DNA of 64,000 bases from Hypericum androsaemum (GCA_963995505.1 OZ023189.1:19615495-19679494); one strand, 5' to 3'. Shown: positions 48,858-60,990, numbered from the stretch's first letter. Program-made: numbers and translations. The notes: a model not told the origin generated them from the sequence alone.

Positions 48858-50522
48858 GATAGGACCCAAGAGATTTATTAATTTTTTTCCAAAATTGAGT
48901 TCAAAATTCAAATCTTGATCCCCAAACCCAATGGTCTATGTTGCTTTTTGTGTGCTTTCAGTTAATTTAGTTTTGTCTTGTCTCATTTCGATCCCGTGAT
49001 GCTATAGTAGCTTAGATACGGATAGAGATGTATAAAGAAATCATAGGATTAAGAAATGTCAGATCTTTTATTACTTTTAAATAGCAGGGATATTGTTTCC
49101 AAACCTTCCCTTCAGAATAATGTATTAATTAAAAATCTGTTAGTTTAATAGAGAGTGTGCGAGGAGGCTGTGGAAACATATACGTGTATTTACATACAGA
49201 TATATACAGACACAAGTATGTAGCGTAAAAATACACAATGTGACATTACTGGGAGATATTTTGTGACACTACTAGTACAAAGGAGATATTTGATGGCTCG
49301 CATTATTATTATTATTTACACGAATTGGGATGAAACAGTAGTACAAAGGAGTAATGATTAATAAGGGCAGTGTTCCCACTTGACTTATATTTTCCAACAC
49401 ACAAAGCCAGAACAGAGAGGGCAGGATAAAAATCTCCTATGGAGTTGGTAGTTGCACTGCTTTTAATTTTATGATTGTCCTCCCAACCCACCGAAAGCTG
49501 GATCCATTCCATATGAGACTGACCGACTTTTGTGGTCCTTCTCTTTTATATTCTTCAATGTGATTCTAAAAATCAACAAAATGTTGACAGGCATTTAGCC
49601 TATTTAGTAGAAAGATTTGATAGAGGTGTAGAGTTTAAACTTTGTTGGGTCTAATTATAAGTTAAAATTTTTTAACTAAAAAAACAAAACAAAAAATGTT
49701 AATCATCACGTTGCATATGGGGATTTTCTGTCCTAAATTGAATGCGTTTTGATTGAGGGAGTCCAATTCCAACACCAGCCTTGTAAGTTGGTGGTCGCAA
49801 GTCCTTGCTTGCCGAGTTGGACTTTGGCAATTGCTTTCTCTTATTCCGCCATCTAACGATGAAAAAAAAATGTCGACTTTACTTGGTCATCCATAGTGAA
49901 TTGATACGGTAACCATCAAATGAAGAAACACTTGGGATATCACTTCACTCACTCTCGTAAGTAACCACATACATGCATACCATACCAGCTTATTAAAATG
50001 TTCTCCAGCATTGTGTTATTGGGGGAAACAAAAATATCTCAAACTAGGGGCCCAAAACAGAAAAAGGCCTTGGCTCAAATAATATTTCCCATTTGTTCCC
50101 CAAACTAGGGGCCCAAAGCAATCGAAAGATTTCCAAGGAGACAAGACCAAGGCCATACATGCAAATGGGTTTATTGTCCTTCGTATATAAAATGAAACCA
50201 AAGTGATCAGGATTCAGGAGCTGTCCGAGAAGGGCAAAAGGAAGGCATGCTGTACGCCACGTGGCACGAGAAGCCAGGTGTCAGATCCCTGCAACCTCGG
50301 CTGCTGTAAGCGATCTCATCATGTGTTAGTCCCTCCGGATTTTAGGCGCCACTTGTTGTTACCTCCAACGTATACAACATATTCAATAGCCAAGGACCCT
50401 ACCTCATCTCACGTCAAACACCTAGCTAGATAGCGGCTATAATACGGATTAACAAGGAAGAACCGACCTTCAGTTTCTAGAGCCGATCGAATTAGTAGAG
50501 GGAGAAGCAACAAGTCGCATAT
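48858..50522 (+). promoter_or_regulatory. Intergenic and putative promoter of the type 4 metallothionein
   Basis: The first about 1 kb shows nothing recognisable. Nearer the gene are elements of the seed/ABA kind: CATGCA (RY) at 49972-49977 and 50158-50163, GCATGC at 50245-50250, and a strong ABRE/G-box CACGTGGC at 50258-50265. A TATA box candidate TATATAAA is at 50184-50191, which would leave the ABRE inside the transcribed leader; the true start site is unresolved. Confidence 0.5.
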
Positions 50523-50867
50523 ATGGCGGATAGAAGAGGGAGTTGCAATGACCGTTGCGGGTGTCCGGTGCCTTGCCCCGGGGGCGCCGCTTGCAGGTGT
50601 CCTCTCTTTCAAACTGAAATTCAGATATATTATATTGATTGATGGTAATTACAATTAATATTTTGTACATACATATATTGGTGCAGGTGTGACAGCGGGA
50701 GCCAGCGGGAGGGAGCTGAAGGCGGCCACAAGACGTGCTCGTGTGGGGAACACTGCGGCTGCAACCCCTGCAGCAGCTGCCCTGGTGACGTGGGGACCAC
50801 GGCGGGCGTAGGAAAGGCCCACTGCAGGTGCGGGGCTGCTTGCAACTGCACTTCCTGCGCCTCTTAA
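50523..50867 (+). CDS. MT4: Type 4 (Ec-type) metallothionein, 2 exons
   Basis: Exons 50523-50596 and 50687-50867 joined by a GT-AG intron; 84 residues, the normal size for plant MT4. Three Cys-rich domains separated by short linkers: CNDRCGCPVPCPGGAACRC, then CSCGEHCGCNPCSSC with the conserved His, then the C-terminal CRCGAACNCTSC. Cys arrangement, the internal His residues and the conserved intron after the first domain are type 4 marks. These proteins bind zinc and are stored in seed tissue; the upstream RY and ABRE motifs fit. The gene is too small and split to appear as one long frame. Confidence 0.93.
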
Positions 50868-51435
50868 GATTCCTAGGTTTATATGCATGTAATAGCAGTT
50901 GTCTGGTCTGGTGTGGTCTCCCTCTGTACTAGTAGACTAAGTTGCTTGCTTTGTGATCTAGCCCGGGTTATAACTTGGGCGAGTGACAAGTTGTTCGTCC
51001 AGCCTATGGCTTGTAAGATATATATGAATATCGACGCAGTCGAGTAGACTAGAGGACTAGTTGTGTGGATACCAATACTAAATAAAATCAAATCAATCTT
51101 GGATGTTGATGATGATACTGATGGTATGTTTATATGATATGATGCTCTCTGGTTTTTATTAAATTGATGTGAATATTTGAGTGCTCCACTAAACATATGG
51201 TGTGGATTTTGCATTTTGGTTGAACCAAAAGGGGCTTCTCGCTTTCAGAGCCCATTCAATACCGTTGCAGTTAAGCCCAGTAGCTTAGGAGCCCGATGAT
51301 ACTATTTTAGGCGGTAATATAGAGCAGGCCAATCCAAATTAGTTATGGGAAAAAAACTGGCACCCTTCTCTTTTTCGCAAATACTTTTAACAAGCTCTGA
51401 AGCAACCGTCCATATCTCTCTAAAAAAGGGTGATA
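50868..51435. other. Intergenic, 3' flank of MT4
   Basis: Presumed 3' UTR, then AT-rich sequence up to the Mutator element target site. Nothing else recognised. Confidence 0.55.
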
Positions 51436-51444
51436 AAATAACAA

Positions 51445-51605
51445 GGGAAGTTCAATTTTCATCTTGTTTTTTTCTATGATTTTGTAGTTTAAAAATGACT
51501 TTTTGAAACGTGTATCGTGTGGTTACACGTTTTTTTTCACTTACAGGTTCGGGACCCTCCCCGAGCCTATATCCACTCTGAACTTAAAACCGATGTGGTT
51601 TTTCG
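51445..51605. repeat. Left terminal inverted repeat of the Mutator-like element
   Basis: Inverted partner of 56290-56461, with about 160 alignable bases and several small indels. Confidence 0.8.
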
Positions 51606-51629
51606 AGTGACTTAGCATACTACGTTAGA

Positions 51630-51797
51630 CCATTTGGCTAAGATTAAGGCAAAGAATGAGGCAAATAATTTGATGAAGATTGAGGCAAAGAATTTTGCGA
51701 AAATTGAGGTGAAGAAAGTGGTAAAGAATTTGGCAAAGATTGAGATGAAGAATGAGGCGATGATTGAAGCGAAGAATGTGACAAAAATTGAGGCGGT
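51630..51797 (+). repeat. Degenerate short-period repeat coding K-I-E-A-K-N
   Basis: Variants of AAGATTGAGGCAAAGAAT follow each other in the same frame for about 165 bases, giving a repetitive Lys/Glu/Asn/Ile peptide. It replaces the end of the Copia RNase H region. Possibly a diverged minisatellite. Confidence 0.6.
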
Positions 51798-54700
51798 GAT
51801 AGCGGCCTGGATTGTCGTACAAGTCACCACTGTCTCCGGCAAGTCGGACATTTTGTTCCATCGGTGTCTGAACTGGTTTTGTTCCGGAGGAACCAGCGTC
51901 TGAGAGAATGTCTAGTGTGTATTTGCGCTGGATCAGATAAATGCCACTGTTGAACCGCGCGACCTCTATGCCCAAAAAGTAGCGCAAGTGTCCATGGTCC
52001 TTGATACAGAAGCGTTGAAGTATGAGCAACTTAATATATCAAAGCATACTGTCATCATTTCTTGTATATATAACATCATCAATGTAAACAATTAGAAAAA
52101 CCGAAGCTGTGTGTCATTTGATGATGAATAGTGAGTGGTTCGCATGTGATTTACGAAAGCCAATATCAAGAAAGGCTGCCCGTAGGGTGAAAAACCAGTT
52201 CCTGCCGGTTTGCTTGAGCCCGTTAAGCAATTTTTAGAGTTTGCAAACAAGATTTGGTTCACCATGTCGAGGGTGTTCTGGTGGAATCTGCATATAAACA
52301 TCCTCGAAAAAGTGACCATATAAGTATGCATTTTGCACATCAAGTTGATATAAAGACCAATTGCGGACAATGGCGATGGATATAAGAACTCGAACAAAGA
52401 CTAATTTGGCCACTGGAGCAAATGTCTCATGATAGTCAACGCCCTCCACTTAGGAGTACCCCCGGGCCACTAATCGGGCTTTATAACGCTCTATGGTCCC
52501 ATCAGAATGGCGTTTAATTTTAAATATCCATTTACAAGTGATAGGACGCTTACCAGGCGGTAGGTGAGTAAGAGACCATGTACTGTTGCTTTTGAGGGCA
52601 TCTAGTTCCGCTTGAATTGATTTCGCCAGGCCGGTGAAAGTCATTGCCTTTTGGAAGGATGTTGGCTCGGTGTCGGAATCTATCTTGGATAAGAAAGAAT
52701 GATAATAAGGTGTGAAGCGATGGGTTGAAAGGAAGTGACCTATAGGGTAAGCTGTACTCGTGATCGAAGAAGGTGTTGCGGAGGGGCCTGTGTGAAAGTT
52801 GGCGAGCCAACGTGGAGGATTCCACACCCGAGAGCTACGCCAGACTTGCACTGTAGGTGGTGCAGCTATGGGAGATGCACTAGTAATGTTTGGTGTCTGG
52901 CCGTCGGCGGAAGGTGGGTCCGGTGAATCATTTTGGGCATTGGGTTCGCCCTCAGAACACGTAGGTACATCTGGTAGTTCGTCGTCAGGTACGGCGGCGG
53001 TAGGGTCAACCGGTGTATGCACGGATAAAACAAGGTTGTGCTCATGCAATGTATGTTTGAGGGTTGGGAATGTTTGTTCGTGAAAAATGACATCTCGGCT
53101 AACAAATGTTATTCGGGAGACTAGATCAACAACTTTATAGCCCTTTGTGGGGGGGGGGGGGGGGGGGGGGTGTTGTTGGATAATAGTTACCTTATCACGT
53201 TGGCATACTTATCGGTAGTTACATGCCATGTTTTATCATGATGTAGAACATGTATAGTCCAATGATTATTAAGAAATATTTTGCACCGCTAAGTGAACCT
53301 ATGAGAAATGGACCCCATACATTGACATGCAATAATTGAAAATATCGTTTGGTTATAATGACGCTATGTGAAAATGACTTTTTAGTATGCTTGGCCAAAG
53401 AACAAATGGTGCAAGTTTGCTGCCTAAATGATATGCTAGAATCTAAATGCGAATTTGGGAGTGTAGCTTGGAGTTTGGATGACCCATTTGCCAGTGCCAC
53501 AAATCAGTGGAGGAGTTCTCGGATGCCGTCATTGTCACTGTAGTACTTGATTCGGGTGCAAAAAAATAATATAGAGTCCATTATGCTCTCGGCCCCATCT
53601 AATCACATTCTTCGTCGTTATGTCCTGAAAGTAACAAAGTTTGGGAAGGAAGTGAATTAAGCAGTTTAGATCACGAGTGAGACGACTAATCGATATGAGG
53701 TTGAATTGGAAATGAGGGACATGAAACACATTGGACAAATTTATGGCATTTGGTAAAGTGACTGAATCTATATGGGTGATAGGTAAGTTGGTTCCGTTAG
53801 GGATGGTAATCGAGGGTCCTGTAGTTGGAGAGCTATTATCTAGGTTATCATGTGAACATGTAATGTCATGAGTGCTACCTAAATTGAAAATCCAAGGAGC
53901 GGATGGATCTGATTATTTTGACAGTAGACATGGAAAAGATTGGGCATTACCTGGCCTTTTTGCGGCATACATCTTCCTCGTGGCCTCGAATGCCACAATA
54001 ACCACAGTATATAGCAGGCTTGGCTAGTCAATACCTTGAAGCGCGGCCCGATTGTGAGCAATGATGACATATGATTGTTCCAGCCGGGGTATTTATTTTC
54101 GTAGTAGGGCTTCGAAGCTGCCAAGGTGGAATGCTCTAGCGTAGGTACATGATTTTGGGTAGCAACTTGGCGATGTTTTTCGTCTTTTGCGACGAACGAG
54201 TATGCATCTGAGACTCCAGGTAGCGGCTTCATCATCAATATGTTACTTCGCAGTTGTGTGTATAAGTCATTGAGTCCCTTGAGGAACTCTATCAACCAAT
54301 CTCCGTCTCACTCCCGCTCGTCTGCCTGGCGTGATCCGCAAGTACAGGTTGGAGCACACGTGCACAAAAAATAAATTCGATAACATTCCAACTCATCTCG
54401 CAAAGACTTGAGGGATGTGTAGTATACTATAATTGAGTTATTTTATTGTCGAAGGTTGGCAATTGATCTGCGGACCTCGTAGATTCGAGCTTCACTTCCA
54501 GTAGCAAAACAACGAGCCAGTTCTTCCCATATCAATCTCGCTGTCTCCACAAACATCAGGCTGGCGGTGATATCTAGTGAAACTGAATTGATCAGCCAGG
54601 ATTTCACCAAATTGTTGGCTCGCTGCCACTTGGGAAATGATTCAGACGCCTTGTCAGGCTGTGCAAATGTGCCGTCGATGAAAGAAAGCTTGTTCTTTGT

Positions 54701-55152
54701 GTTTAGTATCATGATCATTACTTCTCTCCACATCACATAGTTGTTGCCTGAGCTGGACAACGGTTGTGAGACAAGTGAGGCTTGACCTGTCTCGGAACTA
54801 TGGATGAAATATGGTGAGTCTGTCTGGCTACCTACCTTCGATGCCATCGCGGGCCTAATCTGGCTACTGCTACCCGAGTCGTCAGCCATAATTCTCTAGC
54901 GGCTAGGTCAGGATATTTTCTGGAATTGATTTGAGAGTTTCAACGTGGCTCTGATACCATATTGAGGTGAAACTCAGTTGTGTTTATTTCATTCACAATA
55001 TGTCCATATGTATAAGTATTGCGCTTACGTGATAAAGACTGATATACCAACTAGATAACTAAGTTGAACTATACACGTTCTACATCATGATAAACATGGC
55101 TTGTAACTACCGATAAGTATGCCAACGTGATAAGATAAGCATTATTTAATAC
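51797..55152 (-). mobile_element. Truncated Copia retrotransposon
   Basis: Reverse-strand order: 5' LTR about 54963-55152, primer site TGGTATCAGAGCCACG at about 54944-54959, gag (54443-54889, SLVSQPLSSSGNNYVMWRE and WQRANNLVKSWLINSVS, the Copia gag-N pattern), gag-pre-integrase and integrase start (53219-53500, TCTICSLAKHTKKSF, HVNVWGP), integrase C-terminus (53105 and below, GYKVVDLVSRITF), then RT (52450-53049 KSNSTWSLTHLPPGKRPITC, IERYKARLVARGYS; 52234-52449 DYHETFAPVAK, YQLDVQNAYL; 51625-52029 [10 protein letters not shown]). Much of the integrase core is missing at a poly-G run (about 53147-53170) next to an inverted piece of the LTR (53179-53260). RNase H and the 3' LTR are gone. Confidence 0.82.
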
Positions 55153-55317
55153 CCTCTCTCTCCACTTTTGGTCATGTCAGCTTCTTTCCCTTCACCGACG
55201 TTCGTCCATGAACCAACACTCCTAATCAAACCAACAACCAGATTAATTATAAATAGAAACAAAAAATCAAAAAGGAACAACGAAGGAACTTCACAATGCA
55301 GGAAGCGAAAACACATT

Positions 55318-55850
55318 ATGCTTTTCTTCCTGTGGCTGTTGCTCTCACTGGCGGTGACTTCTTCCTCAGATCTCGCCAGCGACCAGTCCGCACTCCTCAC
55401 CCTGAGTAAAGCTGTCGGCAAAAATGCTCCTATAGAATGCGACTAACCCTACCATGTAACTGTGAGGTCACGTGCGAGCAGTTGCAAGTCACTAAACTCC
55501 GATTCCCTGGCATCACCCTCTTTGGCGAGCTTCCCGTCGGCGTGTTCTCCAACCTCACTGGGCTACAAACTCTCAGCCTACATTTAAACACGCTCACCAG
55601 AGAGTGGCCTCCAGATCTCGCCACGTGTACTAACTTTTGCAACCTCAACCTATGGGAAACTGCTTCTCCGACGAGATCCCGACGTCGACGCTCTCCAGTT
55701 TGACCGAGCTCGTCAGACTCAAACTTGCCGGGAATAACTTCTTCGGCGAGATCCCTTCAGAGCTCAGCAAGCTTGGGAGGCTGCAGACACTCTCCCTTCA
55801 GGATAACCGCCTCGCCGGAACTCTACCGGAGACACCCAAACAAATAGCCT
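55318..55850 (+). pseudogene. Captured LRR receptor-kinase ectodomain fragment (RLK902/RKL1-like)
   Basis: A signal-peptide-like stretch (MLFFLWLLLSLAVTSSSDLA) precedes SDQSALLTLSKAVG, then LRR units (TKLRFPGITLFGELPVGVFS, NLTGLQTLSLHLN, LVRLKLAGNNFFGEIPSELS, GRLQTLSLQDNRLAGTLPE) like the ectodomain of probable inactive receptor kinases related to RLK902. Frames change at about 55430 and 55640, part of the Cys-Asn-Trp segment is missing, and no transmembrane or kinase part follows. It lies inside the Mutator-like element, so it was probably captured by it. Confidence 0.75.
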
Positions 55851-56289
55851 CGAAACCAACCCCAAACAAATAGCCTCGGAACCAACCCCAAAATAAGAAG
55901 GAAGAAAACATTAGGGTTTTGAACAAGCACTCCCGCCTCGGGTGCCAGGTTGTCCTCACCTTCGACCTCCAAGGTATGGTCGTCGCCGTCCCCGAGGCCA
56001 AGCCTTAGGATATCCCCTAATTCTATTCCCCCTCACTTTACTTTTTCACCTCTTTGTTATGAAGCTGATTATTTTGTGGTTTAGAGGAGAATCTTGTGGT
56101 TGGAACATTGCGGAGATGCTGAATAATGTGAACACCTTTTGAAAGGGGGAGGAGGGAGAGATGAAGGGGAAGGGAAAGGTTGAGAGGGATCTTTTTGAAA
56201 ATTTTTATAAAATTATGGGATTGAAAAAGATATTTAATTTCGTGCCAATTCATTTTGCCAACTGGATAAAAAATCTGACGTGGCATAAA
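55851..56289. other. Interior of the Mutator-like element, unassigned
   Basis: Begins with a 26-bp near-perfect tandem pair (CAAATAGCCTCGAAACCAAC type, about 55839-55892). The short frame VVLTFDLQGMVVAVPEA could be another captured fragment; not recognised. Confidence 0.35.
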
Positions 56290-56461
56290 GTCACCCAAAA
56301 AATGACGTCGTTTTTAGGTTTGGAGTAGATTTAGGCTGGGGGAAGATCCTGAGCCCCTAAGTGAAAAAAAAAGTGTGACCACATGATTCAAAAAGTCGTC
56401 TAAACTACAGGATCTTAGTGAAAAAAAGTGAAACTACTAAGACCAAAATAGAACTTTTCCC
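56290..56461. repeat. Right terminal inverted repeat of the Mutator-like element
   Basis: Inverted partner of 51445-51605; its outer end is directly followed by the target-site copy. Confidence 0.8.
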
Positions 56462-56746
56462 AAATAACAAACCGCAAAAAGATATATATAGTATCTAAAA
56501 TTCCAATAAGCCAGCCTGCGCTCGCCGCTCTCCTCTGCTCTCCCACAAACAATAACATTGTCCCAACCAACCAACCAACCAACCAAGCGGACTAAATTAA
56601 TAATAAAATGAAAATAGAAAAATTAAATTCCAAAGGGGAAAAAGTAAAAACAACACCCCCTGACAGACCCGGCCGTTAGCTAGAGAGAGAAAGAGAAGGG
56701 GACAGACGGAGGCCGGAAAGAGGAGAAGAGAAGAGAAGAGGGGGGG

Positions 56747-59700
56747 ATGGGTAAGGTAGTGGAGAGCAAGAAAAGGAAGAAGAAAGGGAGACCTTCCTTA
56801 TTGGATCTCCAAAAACGCTCCCTCTTCAAGGAACAACAACAACAACAACAACTCCACAATCCCAACATACCGAATTACAATACTGCCACCCGCTGCAACT
56901 CTGAAGAGGAGGACGATGACCAAGGGGGCGGCGGCAGGGAGAAGCTGGTCTCCAAGCTCCCCGACTCTCCCCGGGACGGCGACACTGACTCTGCCTCCAG
57001 CCGGCGGAAGCGAAAGATTGACGCAATTGGAGATGGATCTGCGCCCAAGGTACCCTCCCAATACCTACCTTTCAATATTCGGCTCCAAAATCCTGCCTTT
57101 TCTTTATCATTGTTTTGGAAAAAGAAGGAAGGCTTTTTTCATGGGAATTCGTGGTCTCCTTTTTGCTCTTTTCGGGAGGGAATTTGTAGTGTGTAGAGCT
57201 CCAGTCAGGCCAGGGGCGAGCAAGAGTGTTTTGACTTTGTTTGGGTGAATCCTTTTTTAGTTTTAAATACAAAAAATAGCTGTATTTATTTATTTGCTAC
57301 CCCTGGCCTCCCCCAGTGTTGATGTTGGTTGGGAGGTGGGCGGAAAAAAAAAAGAATCTGTCTTTAATTTATATATTTATATTAGGTGCAAGCAATATTA
57401 ATGGGTTTTTTTCCCCCTTTGTAGATTGTCATATCTGCTAAAAAGTGTGGATTTGTCTTTTTCTCGGTTATTGTTGTTACCTTCGCTTCCCTCTTTTTCG
57501 GGGTTATCCATTTCCCCTTTTTTTCTACTTTGAAGCGTCCGTTGCTTACTTTCTCTCTTTTCTCATAGCACAAATACTTTGCTCATTTGTTCCGCTACCA
57601 GATGTACTGTGTGAAGTGAAATGGGGGGACGTTGGGGGGTTGGTTGGGGAAGTTTCAATTTTCCTAACAAATCCCTCCCTTTTGTTTTGTTAATGGTCTT
57701 AATCTTGGTTTGATGATCTTTGTTGTGTCCAGGGAGGGAACTCTAGTTCTGGGGCCAACGATGTTCAAGGTTTGTGTTTTGACAGTGATCTGGCGCCATC
57801 CATCCATTACTAATTCTCTTAACTGTCCAACTACTTTTCTTGCGCTCTTTTTTTATTACAAGTTTCACCAATGTGCAGAACCGGGACCCACAACTCCTTT
57901 ACCTGATAAAAAGCTCTTACTGTTTATCCTCGATAGGCTTCAAAAGTGAGTCTACTGTCTTCTGCTTTGTCTCTCTTCCATTTTATGAGTCTATGATGCT
58001 GCGCTCTTTGTTCTCAACTCATCAAGGATTGCGTCTACTTAATGGATGACAATGCAGGAAGGATACTTACGGTGTTTTCTCCGAACCCGTGGACCCAGAA
58101 GAGGTTGGTCACTCACCTCCTATTAGACCTTCGGTTCATGCAGTATTGAATTTGATCTTGATCTATTACGTATACAGCTTCCTGATTATCATGAGATCAT
58201 TGAGCATCCCATGGACTTCGCAACTGTCAGGAATAAGGTTACTGGGGGAGCTTATACAACTTTGGATCAATTTGAGGTTTGATTTCATTTTTCTACTGTC
58301 TTTTCTATATTGTTCTCCTATTCGTTTATACCGCTGGTTTCAGTCTGCGAGACTAATGAGCTACCTTAGTCCTGACGTGCAGAGTGCCCGTGTGCTTACT
58401 GATTGAGTCTGACCGAAAATTCTGTAATGCGTTCTTCCGCTGTTATGATATAGCCAATTAACTGATAAGGGTTACTGCCAAGAACTCGGGGCACATTAGA
58501 CTCGAGAGCTAATTAACTGATAAGGGTTTATGCCAAAAGCTCAGGGCACACTATGACTCGAGATCTTAACAGGCGTAATGTTATTGGAGTTTGTATTGCT
58601 CTTTGTTTCTTGTTTTAATCATTCATGTTTTGCACGTCTTTGAGTGTATGCCTTTGTTGCAATAACTTACTCTGAACATGCATCACATCAGAGTAGAAAC
58701 AAAACTGCCCCCTGGACTCTCATGATATGCATATCAAGACACTCATTGGCTCTGTCATGACTGGGATTCTCGTTAGAATGTGGTTTGCTTATGTCAAGAT
58801 CAGTTCATGTCACCAATCTTTTGGCTTCTTATCCTGAGTTTTGAAAAGAAACAATGAGCTGATCAGATAACTGTCCAGTTTGTTGATTCATTGAGAAACA
58901 ATGCGATTTTTTTCTCTGTTAACAATTACTGAAGTGTCCTTATTGCCATGCAGAGTGATATTTTCTTGATCTGTTCGAACGCAATGCAATACAATGCCTC
59001 AGATACCATCTATTTCAGACAGGTATGTTTGATCTGGTCTGTGCAATTGTTTTCCTAGAAGTTATCTGTGTATGGTTTAAGATTCCTGGCCTTTCTTCAG
59101 GCTCGATCCATACATGAGCTGGCCAAAAAGGATTTTGAGAACTTGAGGCAAGACAGTGATGATAATGAGCCAGAACCTAAGGTGGTGAGGAGAGGTAGAC
59201 CACCTACCAAGAATTTGAAGAAGGCACTGCAGAGACTTGGATTGGACCGTGCTGGTTCTGAGTTATCTTCTGATGCAACTCTTGCTGCTGGACCCGAGCG
59301 AACAACCACACCCGGCATTGATCCCAAGAAAGTACCTCTTCCTTCTGACATGCCTGCTCTTGCAGATACATCAGGAAGATTCAATGGCTCTCGTAATGAT
59401 TCTTTTTGGTTGACTGAAGGCAAACTTGAAAGGAATGAAGAAGCAGCAGGTTTTAAACTTTGCTATAATTCTCTCACTAACTATTTCCAATTTCAGTTTT
59501 TTTGTGCAAGGAATAAAGGTAAATATTTTACACCATCGTTACAATTGCCAGGGTTTTTGGTCAGAGGACCTCCCTGAATTTGTACACGCCTTTTGTCTTT
59601 AGGATAAATGCCCTTTGACATTTCCAATTTCAGTTGGTGATGCTTATCCATTTTTTAAAAGAAGCTTGAATCATTTTCCTTTATCTGCTAGTCTCAGCAT

Positions 59701-60990
59701 TTAAGGGCACGAAGTATTGCAAGAAGCCAAGTGCACTTGATGAGAACAGGCGTAACACCTACAAGCAGTTTCACGCATCTACGGTTGCACGAGAGCCTTC
59801 AGTTTTGACCACCTTCGATGCAGAGAGGAAGCAGTTGATGGCTGTAAGTGTCAATACATGTCCACGTCTCATCACTTTATATCTACTTAGGAAGCTGTTA
59901 TCTTCTTTTGCCATGCACTGCAAGTTTTACAAGCGTGTGTTGACTGCAACAAGTTGAAAACTGAAGGAAAATAAGATGTCTAGTGTTTCGGTTTGGTTGG
60001 CGTCTGTTCACTCTTTGCTCTTATGTAATTCAGGTAGGTCTTATCTCAGAGCATGGTTATGCGAGGAGCCTGGCTCGGTTTTCTGCTAATATTGGATCGG
60101 TTGCTTGGAAAATAGCTTCAAAAAAGATAGAAAGGTCGTTGCCACCAGGAGTTGAGTTTGGGCCAGGATGGGTCGGTGAAAATGACATTCCGCCTCCTAG
60201 ACCATTGTTTCCTTGTTCACTCTCATCAACTCAGGTGTCACTGTTGTGGTCTTTCTCTGTTCCCTCAAACCAATGTGTTGGAGCCAGAGAAGAGAATGTG
60301 CAGGAGAAACTGGAAGGTGATGATCTTGGAGAGGCGCCGGTGCCTCCTGTTTTCTTGAATCAGGTGTCTTCATCTCCTCCTGCATCTCTTGTAAGTGCTT
60401 TGAAGTCTGAAAATGAGATAGAAAGGTCCGAGGTAGTTGAGGGATCGGTTTCCCCTGTTGGATTCACTGTCCTGAACAGCAGTGTTGGTTTTATCAGGCC
60501 CAGGCCTCCCTTGCATTCACATCAAAGGCCAATGATTCGTCCTGGCATGAATGGGTTTAACAGTACCTATGGATTTAGTGTTTCTCCCAATTTGGAAAAA
60601 GTGGGTGGCAGCAGACCTTCCAGCTTTAGTTTTCAGTCGCCTCAGATGGTTGATGCTGTTTCTAGGACAAATGCTAATGTATTCAGACCGGTCGCTACAG
60701 GCAGCTTCAGTTCAGGCAACCCTGCAATCGCTGAGAATGCAAGTGCATCAAGTCTTGATGGTGCACGACCGAATTCGGGGAGTGATACGAAAGAAGCATC
60801 AAGGCCAGGGCTTCACCCACAATCTTCATGGCAAGCGTTTCCGCGGCAGTCAACACTTGATCAAGAGTTGTCACTTGGGAAAACGCCGGTGTCAGATCCT
60901 CCGGACCTGAATGTCAGATTTCAGGGACCAGTGTCTCCGAGTGCAAGCCGCCCAGACGCTGCGCATCCGGATTTAGCTTTACAGCTATGA
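56747..60990 (+). CDS. Bromodomain-containing protein (plant BRD1/2/13 type)
   Basis: Nine exons: 56747-57049, 57734-57770, 57879-57945, 58058-58103, 58178-58276, 58954-59022, 59101-59449, 59692-59843, 60034-60990; phases close. The N-terminus is basic (ESKKRKKKGRPSLLDLQKRS, with an AT-hook-like KGRP) and has a Gln run. The bromodomain spans exons 3-7: LLLFILDRLQKKDTYGVFSEPVDPEELPDY split by introns, then HPMDFATVRNKV, YTTLDQFESDIFLICSNAM with the acetyl-lysine-binding Asn of QYNASDTIYFRQA. Then VVRRGRPPTKN, FKGTKYCKKPSAL, YARSLARFSANIGSVAWKIA, and PPDLNVRFQ near the C-terminus ending DLALQL. Arabidopsis relatives BRD1, BRD2 and BRD13 are SWI/SNF (BAS) chromatin-remodelling subunits. The exon 8 acceptor has two in-frame choices (59692 or 59698). 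Confidence 0.9.

Larger units (their letters stand above)
51445..56461. mobile_element. Mutator-like element (5.0 kb) with captured host sequence
   Basis: A perfect 9-bp target duplication AAATAACAA lies at 51436-51444 and 56462-56470, the size diagnostic for Mutator-type insertion. Long terminal inverted repeats of about 160 bp begin GGGAAGTTCAATTTT at the left and, in reverse, GGGAAAAGTTCTATTTT at the right; both share TAGTTTA...GACTTTTTGAA and a CTTAnGG..CnnGA..CTTCCCC-like block. No MURA/MuDR transposase was found. Inside are a degenerate KIEAKN-coding repeat (51630-51797), a truncated Copia element (51797-55152, reverse) and a fragment of a receptor-kinase LRR gene (about 55318-55850), so it is of the Pack-MULE kind. 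Confidence 0.82.

Noticed and set aside
47823..48862. Long frames on other frames and the reverse strand over the EXORDIUM-like gene
   Set aside because: Shadows caused by very high GC at third positions; their products are Arg/Pro-rich with no family features.
60551..60910. 119-residue frame inside the bromodomain gene's last exon
   Set aside because: Alternative frame of an exon whose main frame matches relatives to the conserved C-terminus.
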